From NCBI GenBank assembly GCA_018398575.1, contig JAGTXZ010000002.1, positions 1,614,501 through 1,678,500 on the forward strand: a stretch of DNA of 64,000 bases, given 5' to 3'. Each line of letters starts with the position of its first letter. Position 1 is the first letter of the stretch. The notes beneath the pieces were generated by a model. It was not told where the DNA came from, ran no database searches, and saw nothing but the letters and a program-made list of their open reading frames with translations. Below are positions 33,689-44,340 of the stretch, in pieces. Both the position numbers and the translations under genes were made by a program. This stretch comes from Ampelomyces quisqualis (lineage: Eukaryota > Ascomycota > Dothideomycetes > Pleosporales > Phaeosphaeriaceae).

Positions 33689-35304
33689 ATGATGCATATA
33701 CTACTTGTCGCAAGCTTTACCCTTCCATTCGCATACAGCAAAACCTCTGGTGAACTGTGCAAAGGCACAGGCGAGCGAGCACCCGATGGCAACTGGTACT
33801 GCTCCGAAGTCAGAGCCATAACCTATCGCAACATCAGCCAAGCTGGTGTTTACAATCGAACGACATACGTTGACTCGGGCGCGGGCATCTGCGGTCACGA
33901 GACTGTTCAGTATGGAGGGACCGGACCACTCACACCACTGTTCGGAGAAGTAGGTCTTTCTCGCGAGGCCCGCGCGCGAGGCTAATATGACTTAGGTATC
34001 GATGCATCTACGAGGACCGATGAATGTCTCTCAACTTGCCGTATATCAACTTCCGAGCGATATGCATACCCTGCAGAAACGAAAAACGGTGCCATTCTAC
34101 AATCGTCGGCTAGCATTGAGGAAGCGCGAGGCCGGTCTGATGGGACAAAACCCTCACCAAGCTTCTCAGCAAGGCCTGCCTCTTGACAAGCGAACCCATA
34201 ATACGTCCACAAGCTGCAGACCTCGCACGATCACGGCAACAGTTACCTTGACAGATTGCGGGCTGAATGTACCAACCACCACGACTGTTCCCACTCAGAA
34301 CACCACCTGTAACAGTCCAGCACTGCCATGCATGCCTACACCAAGGATATCGGTTCCTAGGGTGCGCCGATCAGGAACAGACTATACCTGCAAGAACACT
34401 GCTGCAGCGGCTACGGTCTTGGAAGAGCTTGTCGCCACCGCAACATCACATCCAATCGAGCAGGCAGGTAGTGCTGCAAAACGACATGTTGTACGCCAAG
34501 CAGCCGCCGACTGGAGTCGAGTGGCCTATTATAGATCCGTAGCGCCCGCAGAGGCAACTGGATTATCATTTCTCGCAAACCTGGGCGACCCTCTACAATC
34601 TGGCACATTCGACTAGTATTTCGTATCCTTCGGTGGGCTGTACAATGCTGACGCAGACTAGTGCCTTTGGCAACTCGCTCAGCTACGTATCAAGTAACGG
34701 CGGTAAAGTAACGTCCGAGAGCATGCCGTTTGAAGGCACACTTGGTACCTCAGAACGAGAGATTGCCGTCTTCTCGGACAAGGCGTGTGATCAAGACTGT
34801 CCATACTGGCGACCCAATGCTACCTCGCACTTTGGCTGGTCTGGCTCCTCTAAAGCTTTCTTCATCGAGTTCCAGATGGATCACTACCAGAATCTTGGCA
34901 ATGACCAAGGCTTGATTTCTGACGCTCCGGCATGGTGGTTTCTCAACGCAGCGATACCACGAATTCTTCAGTACGGCAACGACCGCAACAACATCCCATG
35001 CTCATGCTGGTCGACGGGCTGCGGAGAGTTCGATGCATTTGAACTTCTCGGAAACGGAGAAGAGCGAGCAAAGAGCACACTGCATCGACAAGGCAACCTC
35101 GAAGGTGGTGACTCGAACTACTTCAAGAGACCGGTAGGGCGGATGCTCAAGTTCGCAGTGATATGGCACTACCCGAGTATTACGGCGCGTGTGCTCGACG
35201 ACGACTTTGATTTCAGTGCGTCTCTGTCGAGCGACCAGATACAGCAATTGGTCTCGTATGATGCTGACAGTTGGGTGCACTCGTTGTTTGCTGTTGGAAG
35301 CTGA
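33689..35304 (+). CDS. TOS1-like cell-wall protein (DUF2403 + DUF2401)
   Basis: Secreted cell-wall glucan-associated protein of the Tos1/YJL171C family. Exons 33689-33949, 33996-34615, 34662-35304; introns 33950-33995 (phase 0) and 34616-34661 (phase 2); 507 aa. Signal peptide MMHILLVASFTLPFAYS. The N-terminal DUF2403 part has GELCKGTG, GNWYCSEVRAITY, GPLTPLFGE and, after intron 1, HLRGPMNVSQLAVYQ. A Thr/Ser/Lys-rich linker follows. The C-terminal DUF2401 part has WSRVAYYRS, LGDPLQSGTFD joined across intron 2 to AFGNSLSYVSSNGG, CPYWRP, PAWWFLNAAIPRILQYG and the cysteine cluster CSCWSTGCGEFDAFE, which resembles a beta-glucanase active-site strand. No GPI signal is evident at the C-terminus. 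Confidence 0.92.
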
Positions 35305-35749
35305 TGAGGGCTGCAGCGCCTGGATAGCATTTGGTAGCAATATATCTTGGCCTTTCTCATGTTGATGGTACATGGCGGACATGAGCCCAACAGAGTAGCG
35401 CAAAGCGTGCTGTGTGGCTTACTTCGACCGAGGCTTGTCGCGGTCCAATTGGTGAAATTGCACATGCTATCAACTTCTCCACACCCTCTCTATCCTGCTG
35501 TCGATTCACACCAAGACCCTCATCAACATTCCTCGCAGCGCGCAAACGAACCCGATTGACGCGGACCCGCCGCCTATTGCCGCATACGAACCCCCGGCGA
35601 GCCCCGCAAACCCGCTTCCATCTCCGCCGATTGCCAGCCTCTTGACGTCTGCCGCGCCCCATTCACGACCTCGGCCCCAGAATCTGCAGCGCCTGCCATC
35701 TCGACGTTTCGATCGCGCGACGGTTCGGTGAGGAGGCGCACGCGACACC
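35305..35749. other. Intergenic, PEX13 promoter
   Basis: 445 bp between two plus-strand genes; CT/CG-rich leader DNA before 35750. No other feature. Confidence 0.6.
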
Positions 35750-37135
35750 ATGTCTTCACCATCGCCACCAAAGCCATGGGAAACAAGTGGCGGCGCGACG
35801 AGTGCCTCGGTTGGTCAGTATTCGCGACTCGCGACGTCGGCCGCGTGCATGGCTAACACCGGTGCAGGCCTCACAGGCTCAACCAGCAGCACAGCATCCA
35901 CAGCCACAGCGGCATCGGCTGCTCCGCCACTACCATCGGTGCCCGATACGCTCAGCACAGTCGCAAACCGCAATGCGACAGCCTACTCAGGCATGAACAA
36001 CCGAATGTCGCCCTACAGCAGCGGATACGGAGGCGGCTACAGCAGCTATTCTTCGCCATACTCGAGTTTCGGCGGCGGCATGGGAGGCATGGGCGGCATG
36101 TATGGCGGCATGGGCAGCATGTACGGCGGCATGGGCATGGGAATGGGTGGCATGTACGGAGGAGGCATGGGCATGCCAGGGGATCCAAACAACCCAGCCA
36201 GCCTTACACAGTCGTTCAGCCAGAGCACTGCGGCCACGTTTCAGCTTATTGAGAACATCGTCGGTGCGTTCGGTGGATTTGCGCAGATGCTGCAGAGCAC
36301 GTACATGGCAACACATTCGTCTTTTTTTGGTATGTTTGGCAATCTCCCTTGCCTCAATTATAGACGCTAATGCCGAGCAGCCATGGTATCTGTTGCGGAA
36401 CAGTTTGGAAACTTACGGCAAACACTCGGCTCGGTTCTCGGAATCTTCACCATGATGCGATGGATACGAACAGCCGTCGCAAAGCTCACAGGACGACCCC
36501 TACCGGCAGACGCAATGGACCTGTCACCTGCGAGCTTCGCCACCTTTAATGGTCGAGGCGCGGACGGGTCACCGGCGTCTGCAAAACCATCAAAGAAACC
36601 TTTCGTGGTGTTCATGCTCGCGGTCGTCGGTCTCCCATACCTCATGGGCAAGCTCATCAAAGCACTTGCACGTACCCAAGAAGAGGAAGAAAAGCGGAAG
36701 ATGCTTGAGAATCCACAGGCCGGCCAGCCCATCGACCCCACTAAGCTCGAGTTCTGCAAGGTCTTATACGATTTCACCCCGAACGCGAATATGCAAGGCA
36801 TGGATCTTACGGTCAAGAAGGGAGACCTGGTTGCTATATTGAGCAAGACAGATCCCATGGGCAACGCATCAGAATGGTGGCGGTGTCGCTCTAGAGAGGG
36901 CGGGATGGGATACCTGCCAGGAATCTATCTCGAACCCATACAGCGAAAACAGCAAGCACAGATCACGAGCGGGAGTCCGGCAAGTAGTAGGGCTCAAACA
37001 ATGACTAGCACCAGCTTCGGAGGCCGAAACGGTACTGTGACCGAGAGGAAGGTGCCAGAGTTGGCCCCTAAAGTTGAAAGCAAAGTTGGGGACATTGGTG
37101 TCGAGTCTTTCCAGAAGGGCGCGTTCTATTCATGA
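35750..37135 (+). CDS. PEX13: Peroxin 13, peroxisomal import docking protein
   Basis: Integral membrane component of the peroxisomal matrix-protein docking complex, binding Pex5/Pex14. Exons 35750-35813, 35868-36329 and 36381-37135; introns 35814-35867 (GTCAGT..CTAAC..CAG, phase 1) and 36330-36380 (phase 1); 426 aa. N-terminus SPPKPWETSGG, the typical Pex13 opening, then a Gly/Tyr/Met-rich YGG repeat region; such YG-rich segments form part of the import gate in relatives. Membrane helices lie around FQLIENIVGAFGGFAQML and KPFVVFMLAVVGLPYLMGK. The C-terminal SH3 domain is clear: CKVLYDFTP, LTVKKGDLVAIL, WWRCRSREGGMGYLPGIYLE. The first intron is 54 nt and stop-free, so it can be misread as 18 coding residues. 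Confidence 0.94.
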
Positions 37136-37757
37136 GCGCCTTACAGCAGCTCCTCATATATTCTCACATCACGTTTCATTTCCCGTACGTTTATTTATTG
37201 GGGCCGTAAAGCCTGTACTCCTTTTGAGCATGGTTGGTGGTCATCAAGACCTTGGTTACAACCCTTTGGCTATGGAAAAGCTAGCGTTCGGCGTTCGACG
37301 TATATCCGCGCAGACCTGCAGTTCTCAGATCTCCACAAATTAAACCAGAAACTTCTTCAAAGATGATTGATATCGTCCTGGAGCCTCAAAAGTGCTGTTA
37401 TGTGTGATCGCGCTCAGCTTTGCTGGGGCCGTCCAAGGTAAAGCTGCATTCGAGGCGCAGCTCTGTGGCGCGGCTACTCACACGACAGCGTGCTTGACAG
37501 TTTGATGTTGACACACTTATGCGCCTTTTGCTTGAGCTCTCACCTCTACTACGTCAGCCTTGAATATCACTTCCGCGTCAAGACTATCATTCCTTTGGTT
37601 GAACCGTGCCTGCCCCGCTACTTGCAGCAATCAGCATCCACTTCACAGCAAGCGCAACTACTCCCACGTAGTCTCACAAGCCGCCCGGAGCCGCTGACTT
37701 TCAGCTCTTCATCATTACATTCTTCTGCTCCTCGGATACACGAGCCACCACTTGCCC
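37136..37757. other. Intergenic, promoter of the E2 gene
   Basis: 622 bp between two plus-strand genes. Nothing recognised besides CT-rich leader DNA near 37500-37757. Confidence 0.55.
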
Positions 37758-38453
37758 ATGATGAACTTCGCCTCAAAGCGCCTGGGAAAAGTATGTCGCG
37801 CGTCTGCACAGCCCACTGCCTGACACAGCAAGAATGTCTTCTAACATAACCTTGTAGGAACTCTCCAAGGTATGAATCTACCGCCATGCCATTTCCACCG
37901 TCCGAACGCTCCACACCCTCGTCACGCGAGCAAGCGCTCAAACCACGCCAACATTGACCTCTGACACGTCCACCAGATGCACGAAAAGCTCCCACCCGGC
38001 ATCACGCTAGTCAAAGCCGAAGACTTCGAAACCTGGCTCATGGACCTTCAAGTCTCTTCGAACCCACTATACGAGGGCGAGACATACAGGCTGAAGTTCG
38101 CTTTCAGTCCTCAATATCCCATCGAGGTACATGACGTCCTGCCCCACCCCCTCTCACAACATATTACTGACACACTACATTGCCAGCCCCCAGAAGTCAC
38201 ATTCGTCTGCAACGCCGGGCACCCGGTGCCGTGGCACCCACATATCTACTCCAACGGTATCATTTGTCTCGATCTGCTCGATCGCTCCGGCTGGTCCCCC
38301 GTACACAACGTCGAGAGCGTGTGTGTTAGTTTGCAGAGCATGCTGAGTAGTAACAACAAGAAGGAGAGACCAGAAGGAGATGAGAATTTCGTGAGGTACA
38401 ATACGCAGAGGCCGAGGGACATCAACTTTATCTTCCACGACGATAAAGTCTGA
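37758..38453 (+). CDS. Ubiquitin-conjugating enzyme, UBE2W type
   Basis: E2 that in animals attaches ubiquitin to protein N-termini. Exons 37758-37790, 37858-37869 (12 nt), 37977-38126 and 38187-38453; introns 37791-37857, 37870-37976 and 38127-38186; 153 aa. The N-terminal helix is built from three exons: FASKRLGK + ELSK + MHEKLPPGITLV. The fold continues with LYEGETYRLKFAFSPQYPIE joined to PPEVTFVC, and the catalytic segment HPHIYSNGIICLDLL, with the active Cys and HPH in place of the usual HPN, a UBE2W hallmark. SVCVSLQSMLSS and the C-terminal FHDDKV also match. Intron 3 is 60 nt without a stop and can be mistaken for coding. ATG codons at 37758 and 37761 are both possible starts. Confidence 0.94.
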
Positions 38454-38970
38454 GGGCAAGGCTGCGATAGGGCAAGGAGTAGGATGATGCATGGCACTCG
38501 GCGTTTGGGTATTGCTAGCATAAACAGTGGATAGGATTCGCTGGGTAGCGTGGATATACCCTTACTTTTGGCATTGTTACATGTCGAAGGATTACAAAGA
38601 AGATCGAACCTGCACTCTTTCTTGGTGGGCGATAAGAAACTCACCTACCCATATGCTTCCCTTTTTTTATTCTTGCCCTTCAACTGCCTCCATCCATGCA
38701 CACTAAATTACCAGACCTGCCGGACGCAAAGCACAAGTCGAAAAGGATGCGAAGAACGGCGAAAGTCGCGGCGCCACAAGTTCTCACGAGTGTAGGAGGT
38801 ACTTGGTAGACCACAGGCCGGCGAAAAGTGGGGCGGCCATCTGCGGGCACGAAACGCTAAACAATTTTCTTGCCCTCACTGCGGGCGTTATAAGGCCCAC
38901 TCCCACCACTCCCCCAACTCATCCTCTCTCTTCCAGTTTCTCGGGTAGCATCTGTCAAACCACACACACC
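38454..38970. promoter_or_regulatory. SSB promoter region
   Basis: 517 bp before the Hsp70 gene. A TATAAG element at about 38889-38894 and a CT-rich tract up to the ATG suit a strong promoter. No clear heat-shock element (three alternating GAA/TTC units) was seen, fitting a ribosome-linked rather than stress-induced Hsp70. Confidence 0.5.
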
Positions 38971-41312
38971 ATGAGCGACGAAGTCTACGAGGGTGCCATT
39001 GGCATCGATCTTGGTGCGCCTCTCCGCACACCAATATTACCCCACAGTGCGATCGCTAACGAGCCCGCCAGGCACGACCTACTCTTGCGTCGCCAACTAC
39101 GAGGGCACCAATGTCGAGATCAGTATGCGCCCGCTGTCCCTGTGCCCGCCATGATCGCCGTCTAACAGCGTGCGTCTAGTTGCCAACGAGCAGGGAAGCT
39201 TCACCACCCCCTCGTTCGTGTCCTTCACGAGCGAGGAGCGTCTGATCGGTGAGGCGGCCAAGAACCAGGCTGCCATGAACCCCGAGAACACCGTCTTCGA
39301 CGTCAAGTGCGTGCTGCCATCCTCCCCGGCGCCTGTGGGGCGCCGCGTGCTGACTTGGACAGGCGATTGATTGGCCGCCGGTTCGAGGACGAGACGGTCA
39401 AGAAGGACGTCCAGTCGTGGCCCTTCAAGGTCGTCGACCAGAACGGCAGCCCCATGATCGAGGTCTCCTACCTCGGCGAGACCAAGCAGTTCTCCGCCCA
39501 GGAGATCTCCGCCATGGTCCTCGTCAAGGCACGCTCGACGCCCAATTTTCTGCCTCGACCCCGCTAACGCCAGCACAGATGAAGGAGGTCGCCGAGGTTA
39601 AGCTCGGCAAGAAGGTCGAGAAGGCCGTCATCACCGTTCCCGCCTACTTCAACGACAACCAGCGTCAAGCCACCAAGGACGCCGGTGCCATTGCTGGCCT
39701 GAACGTCCTCCGTATCATCAACGAGCCTACCGCCGCCGCCATCGCCTACGGTCTCGGTTCCGGAAAGTCGGAGAAGGAGAGGAATGTCCTCATCTACGAT
39801 CTTGGTGGTGGCACTTTCGATGTGTCTCTGCTGCACATCCAGGGTGGTGTTTTCACCGTCAAGGCGACTGCTGGAGAGTACGTATATGCTGCGCTGTGGT
39901 TTGTGCACGTGCCCAATCGCTAACCTCACCTTCCAGCACCCATTTGGGCGGACAGGATTTCGACACTAACCTCCTCGACCACTTCAAGAAGGAGTTCACA
40001 AAGAAGACCAAGAAGGACATCAGCGGTGATGCCCGCGCCCTGCGCCGTCTCCGAACTGCTTGCGAGCGTGCCAAGCGCACGCTTTCCAACGCTACCCAGA
40101 CCACCGTTGAGATCGACTCGCTGTTCGACGGCGAGGATTTCAACGCCAACATCACTCGTGCTCGTTTCGAGGACCTGAACCAGAAGGCTTTCTCTGGCAC
40201 TCTTGACCCTGTTGCTCAGGTTCTCAAGGATGCCAACATTGCCAAGGACAAGGTTGACGAGATTGTCCTCGTTGGTGGCTCCACCCGTATCCCCAAGATT
40301 CAAAAGCTCCTCAGCGACTTCTTCGGTGGCAAGAAACTCGAGAAGAGCATCAACCCCGACGAGGCTGTTGCCTACGGTGCCGCCGTCCAGGCCGGTATCC
40401 TCTCCGGAAAGGCCACTTCTGCTGAGACTGCAGACCTCCTCCTTCTCGATGTCGTTCCCCTCTCCCTTGGTGTCGCCATGGAGGGCAACATTTTCGCTCC
40501 CGTTGTTCCCCGTGGACAGACGGTCCCTACTAGTACGTATTGCTCTCCCTTGCCCCTGGTATGTTTCAGGCTGTTCCAAGAGGTCCCCTGATTATGTTCT
40601 GTATGCTTCAGGCTATCTCCTCCGGTCTGCCTTGACTCCTGAATATCTCTCGTATAGCCTCAGGCCATGCTGGGAATTAGTTTGAGTGAACACGTTGCAC
40701 GGCAACCTCACATCTATTTTCGAATAATCTGCTAACTCTAAAACTCTAGTCAAGAAGCGCACGTTCACTACGGTTGCAGATTCGCAGCAAACTGTCCAGT
40801 TCCCCGTCTTCCAGGGTGAACGTGTCAACTGCGAGGACAACACCTCTCTTGGAGAGTTTACCTTGGCCCCAATACCGCCTATGAGGGCCGGAGAAGCTGT
40901 TCTCGAGGTTGTCTTCGAGGTCGACGTCAACGGTATCCTCAAGGTCACCGCTACCGAGAAGACCTCTGGCCGCAGCGCCAACATCACCATCTCCAACGCT
41001 GTTGGCAAGCTCTCATCTTCCGAGATTGAGAACATGATCAACGACGCCCAGAAGTTCAAGACCAGCGACGAGGCATTCAGCAAGAAGTTCGAGGGCAGGC
41101 AACAGCTCGAGTCCTACATCTCCCGCGTTGAGGAGATGGTTTCGGACCCCACCACTTCCATCCGCCTCAAGCGCGGTCAGAAGGAGAAGATCGAGTCTGC
41201 CTTGTCTGACGCCATGGCCCAGCTCGAGATTGAGGATGCTTCTGCCGATGACCTGAAGAAGAAGGAGCTTGCGCTGAAGCGCGTGGTCACCAAGGCTTTC
41301 TCTACCCGCTAA
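38971..41312 (+). CDS. SSB: Ribosome-associated Hsp70 (Ssb)
   Basis: Cytosolic Hsp70 that binds nascent chains at the ribosome. Seven exons: 38971-39013, 39072-39122, 39180-39306, 39363-39528, 39579-39877, 39937-40532, 40750-41312; 614 aa, matching yeast Ssb (613). All phases agree. Motifs: IGIDLGTTYSCVANYEG, EEIS-like AQEISAMVL, VPAYFNDNQRQATKDAG, NEPTAAAIAYGL, DLGGGTFDVSLL, THLGGQDFDTNLL, VGGSTRIPKIQ, NPDEAVAYGAAVQ. The substrate-binding part has VPTIKKRTFTT and NITISNAVGKLSS. The C-terminus KRVVTKAFSTR lacks EEVD, which marks Ssb rather than Ssa. Intron 4 (39529-39578) is a GC-AG intron. Intron 6 is unusually long, 217 nt. Confidence 0.98.
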
Positions 41313-41717
41313 GCATGACGTTGCTTCCGCGTGGACGGGACAAAGAGATTGGCGCAGGTGACAGTATACCCCAGACTGTGCGACTGTGCGAGCTGCGAAC
41401 GGAGTTATATCTTTGTGGCATCTAACGATAGACATGGTGTGTTTGGGCCTTCCTTTTTTCTTCCTCGGGGTTTTCTCCGGCATTCATGGGGCGGGATGCA
41501 ACAAAAGTATTGTATGTACCTCTCATGACGATGCCTGACGTTGCGATCGGATGTCTTATGCACTGGCCCTGCCTGGGTCACAGTATGAGCTCAATACCAG
41601 AAGGACAAGAGGGAAAATTGAACGAGTACGACTTGATGGCCAGTTTCCTGTGCATTCGTGACCTATGTGTGCCAATTGACCTTAGTGTACCAATTGACCT
41701 TAGTGTACCAATTGACC
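41313..41717. other. 3'-3' intergenic SSB / VPS33
   Basis: 405 bp between convergent genes. Its right end holds most of an 18-bp tandem repeat that runs into the VPS33 stop codon. Confidence 0.6.
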
Positions 41718-41720
41718 TTA
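41667..41720. repeat. Three 18-bp tandem repeats over the VPS33 stop codon
   Basis: Units 41667-41684, 41685-41702 and 41703-41720, core CCAATTGACCTTA; the first differs at one base (G for A). The complement of the third unit supplies the VPS33 stop (TAA, 41718-41720). Confidence 0.95.
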
Positions 41721-44004
41721 GTGACCCGTAAACTGGCCCTTTTCAATCGCACCGTCGAGCAGACTTTCGCCTCTAATGACGTTGGTAGCACAAATCACAA
41801 TGCGACTTCCCCTTCCTTCTCCCCCAACCTCGTTCAATTTCTCGCCCACATACCTCAACGCCGCAATCTCGGCCCTCGTCACCCCACCCAGAAAGAACAC
41901 GACAGCCGTCTTACCCGCGTCATTGTGACTCCCATGCAACAAATTCCTCGCTTGAACAGCCTTGTCCTCACCCTTCTGCGTCTCGTCAAACGTCGCACCC
42001 CTGACATACTTGCTCGCATCGTCGAAGATCCTGAGCGCCTGCGCAAGGGGATTCGCCTGCGCCGACGCGCCAGGATTACTCGGGGGTTTCAGGATATTCG
42101 CGAGCGTCTGTTTCTGGACGACGGACTGGACGAGCCTCACGCTGAGCGGCGCGTACCCGGAGAAGGTGTAGCTGATATCATTTGGGTCGGATTCGTTCAC
42201 GTCGTCGTCCCAGAGCTTGAGGCTCTTGCGGAGTGGCGTGTAGTTTGTCACACTGCCTGGTTTTGCTTGCGAGCTGCCTAGACCCACGCCGCCGCGTACG
42301 CCTAGGAGGCCCATTTTGTCGAGCGAGGCGAGTGTGAGCATGTGTTGGGGTCCGTAGGCCTGGATGATGGCGCGCTTGAAAGCTTCGAGGTCTTTGGGAC
42401 GCATGCCTGCGTTTGTGGTGGATTCGAGACACAGGAGGCGGAGGATGACGGGGAGAGGAATGGAGCGATTGATAAGTTCGAAGATGGTGTCGTGTTGGGT
42501 GGTGGGGTCGGCGCCGGACATGATGTTTTGTTGGACTTCAAGGGCGCGGGTGAAGGTTTCGTTGCGGGTGTATTTGATGATTTCTTCTGCGAGGGAGGTG
42601 TGGAGTTTAAGGGAGGCCTGCTCGGCTTGGAAGCCAGGCAGCTTGGCTACAAAGTCTCGAAGCTCGGATGTTGACTTTGTGGCGAGCTGATCACGACCTG
42701 TTGTACTCTGGAGGCGACGAGCCGCTTTGTTAAGTAAGTTTCCTACGATTGCAAAGTTCGCGTCGCCGAGGTCGTTATAGAGTGCGTCCTTGGAGTCGAT
42801 CATGATCTTCCGCTTCATACTCGTTGATGCGGAACCAGTCTGACCCTGCTGCGGAGTTGCGCCGCCAACCACTGAAGAGTCGACTTCTGTCTGGTTAGCA
42901 GTGATATTAAAGACCTCGTCGATCAGACCCTCATAAGTCAGCTGAGTGAGCAGGACCGTGGGAAAGTCGACCTCGCGGTCAACAATGATGAGACTGTCCA
43001 GCGTCGAACTAGGGGCAAGTCCCAAGAATGATTGCGCAGAGCTGTTTGATGTCTCGCCAGCGGTAACTTCAGTACGCATCCGAATGAGGAGGTCTGATAG
43101 TCGTTTGCCATTGTCGCCCTTGCCGATGATGCGTGGAAAGAGGCCCGATTTCTGCTGTTGCAGCATCAAAGATTTAGCCGCCAGGTAGATCGGAGTAGGA
43201 TCCTTTTTCTATGTTGACGTCAGTCACATATCGCATTTGCTGAGACCATGGAGACATACAAGATACAAGTCCGACACAGCATCTTCTAGCTCAAGCGACA
43301 GCACATCGTCCGCAAGAGGCACAAAGTATAGCGGCCATTCGCTCACACTAGCATCACCCAACACGCCTGCCTCCTCGAGCAGCTGATCTGAGACCACAGT
43401 GCGACGAGGCACCCAGAATATGGAGAATTCATGTTCAATCTGACTGTCACGTCTAATTCGCTTGATTTGATCTACAGAGGAATGTCAGCACCGTACAATA
43501 GAGTATCAACGTATAGAAATGACGAGTACTCCAATAAAAGTGCTTATGTATCGATCTAGGGATCAAGACTTGACTACGCAGAGTGGATGCTGTCTGCCTA
43601 GCCTCTTTTTTCCGATCCCAAACCAAAGCCGCAAGGCTTCCAAATCATCAAGGAAATGCAACGTGAGAGATATCGCGTACCAGCAACAGCCATTACCGTC
43701 TTTGCCTTTTCTCCCCGAACAAGAAAGACGACATTGCGCTGCGACGAGTCGACGTTGTCATTCTCGAGGAAGAACGGCTTATCAACGCCATATTCCTGCA
43801 ATGTCGAAAATTTGACGAGCAAGTTCAATGGGCCTGCAAGAGCCTTCTCAAGTACGAGGTTCTTCTTCCCTCTGATCTAGATGCGTCAGTGGGGGCAACA
43901 AGTCGCGCGGTTCCTCTCTACCTTACACCCTCGAGCAGTTGGAGTAGGTCCCGACGCGATTTCTCCGTTATGTCGGCAGCGCTAAAGGCTGTTGCAGGAG
44001 CCAT
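41718..44004 (-). CDS. VPS33: Vps33, Sec1/Munc18-type subunit of HOPS/CORVET
   Basis: SM-family protein that templates SNARE assembly at the vacuole and endosome within HOPS and CORVET. Exons 44004-43927, 43876-43681, 43471-43260 and 43208-41718; introns 43877-43926, 43472-43680 (209 nt) and 43209-43259; 658 aa. Landmarks: RGKKNLVLEKALAGPLNLL, VFLVRGEKAKTVMAVA joined to DQIKRIRRDSQIEHEFSIFW, VPRRTVVSDQLLEEAGVLGD, LPLADD-like VPLADDVLSLEL, then IIVDREVDFPTVLLTQLTYEGLIDE, the SM-domain hallmark, with ALYNDLGDANF and YAPLSVRLVQ further on. C-terminus VVFFLGGVTRAEIAALRY. Transcribed in tandem behind VTA1, 336 bp apart. Confidence 0.96.
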
Positions 44005-44340
44005 TTTCAACAGCAATTCACGATGTATCAAGGATGTTAGTTAGAGGTGCTGGCATCGCGGCGTTGTGTTCAGGCCATGGTTGCGAAGGATGAGTGCGAA
44101 GAAAGATGGCGAGTGATAAGTCGAGGCTGAAGAGGAAGGCACGTGCGGCCACGCCAAAGCTTGGCACACTCAGCCTATAGCATTGACGTGTTTGAACTTC
44201 GCAGTAGCATATATTGGCTCATAGAAATTGTTCAGCATGTAGAGTCGCACAATATCTACTCATGAATCAAAGGGTATACAACACCATCTTATGTACATGT
44301 TCAGCTCGCACTGATTTGCAGAGGACACAAGGTCGATACA
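44005..44340. other. Intergenic VTA1 / VPS33
   Basis: 336 bp between tandem minus-strand genes, holding the VTA1 3' end and VPS33 promoter. Nothing else seen. Confidence 0.6.

Noticed and set aside
39926..40579. 217-codon minus-strand frame opposite the SSB gene
   Set aside because: Long antisense frames opposite Hsp70 genes are a known artefact of Hsp70 codon use and have been misannotated as other enzymes; no independent support here.
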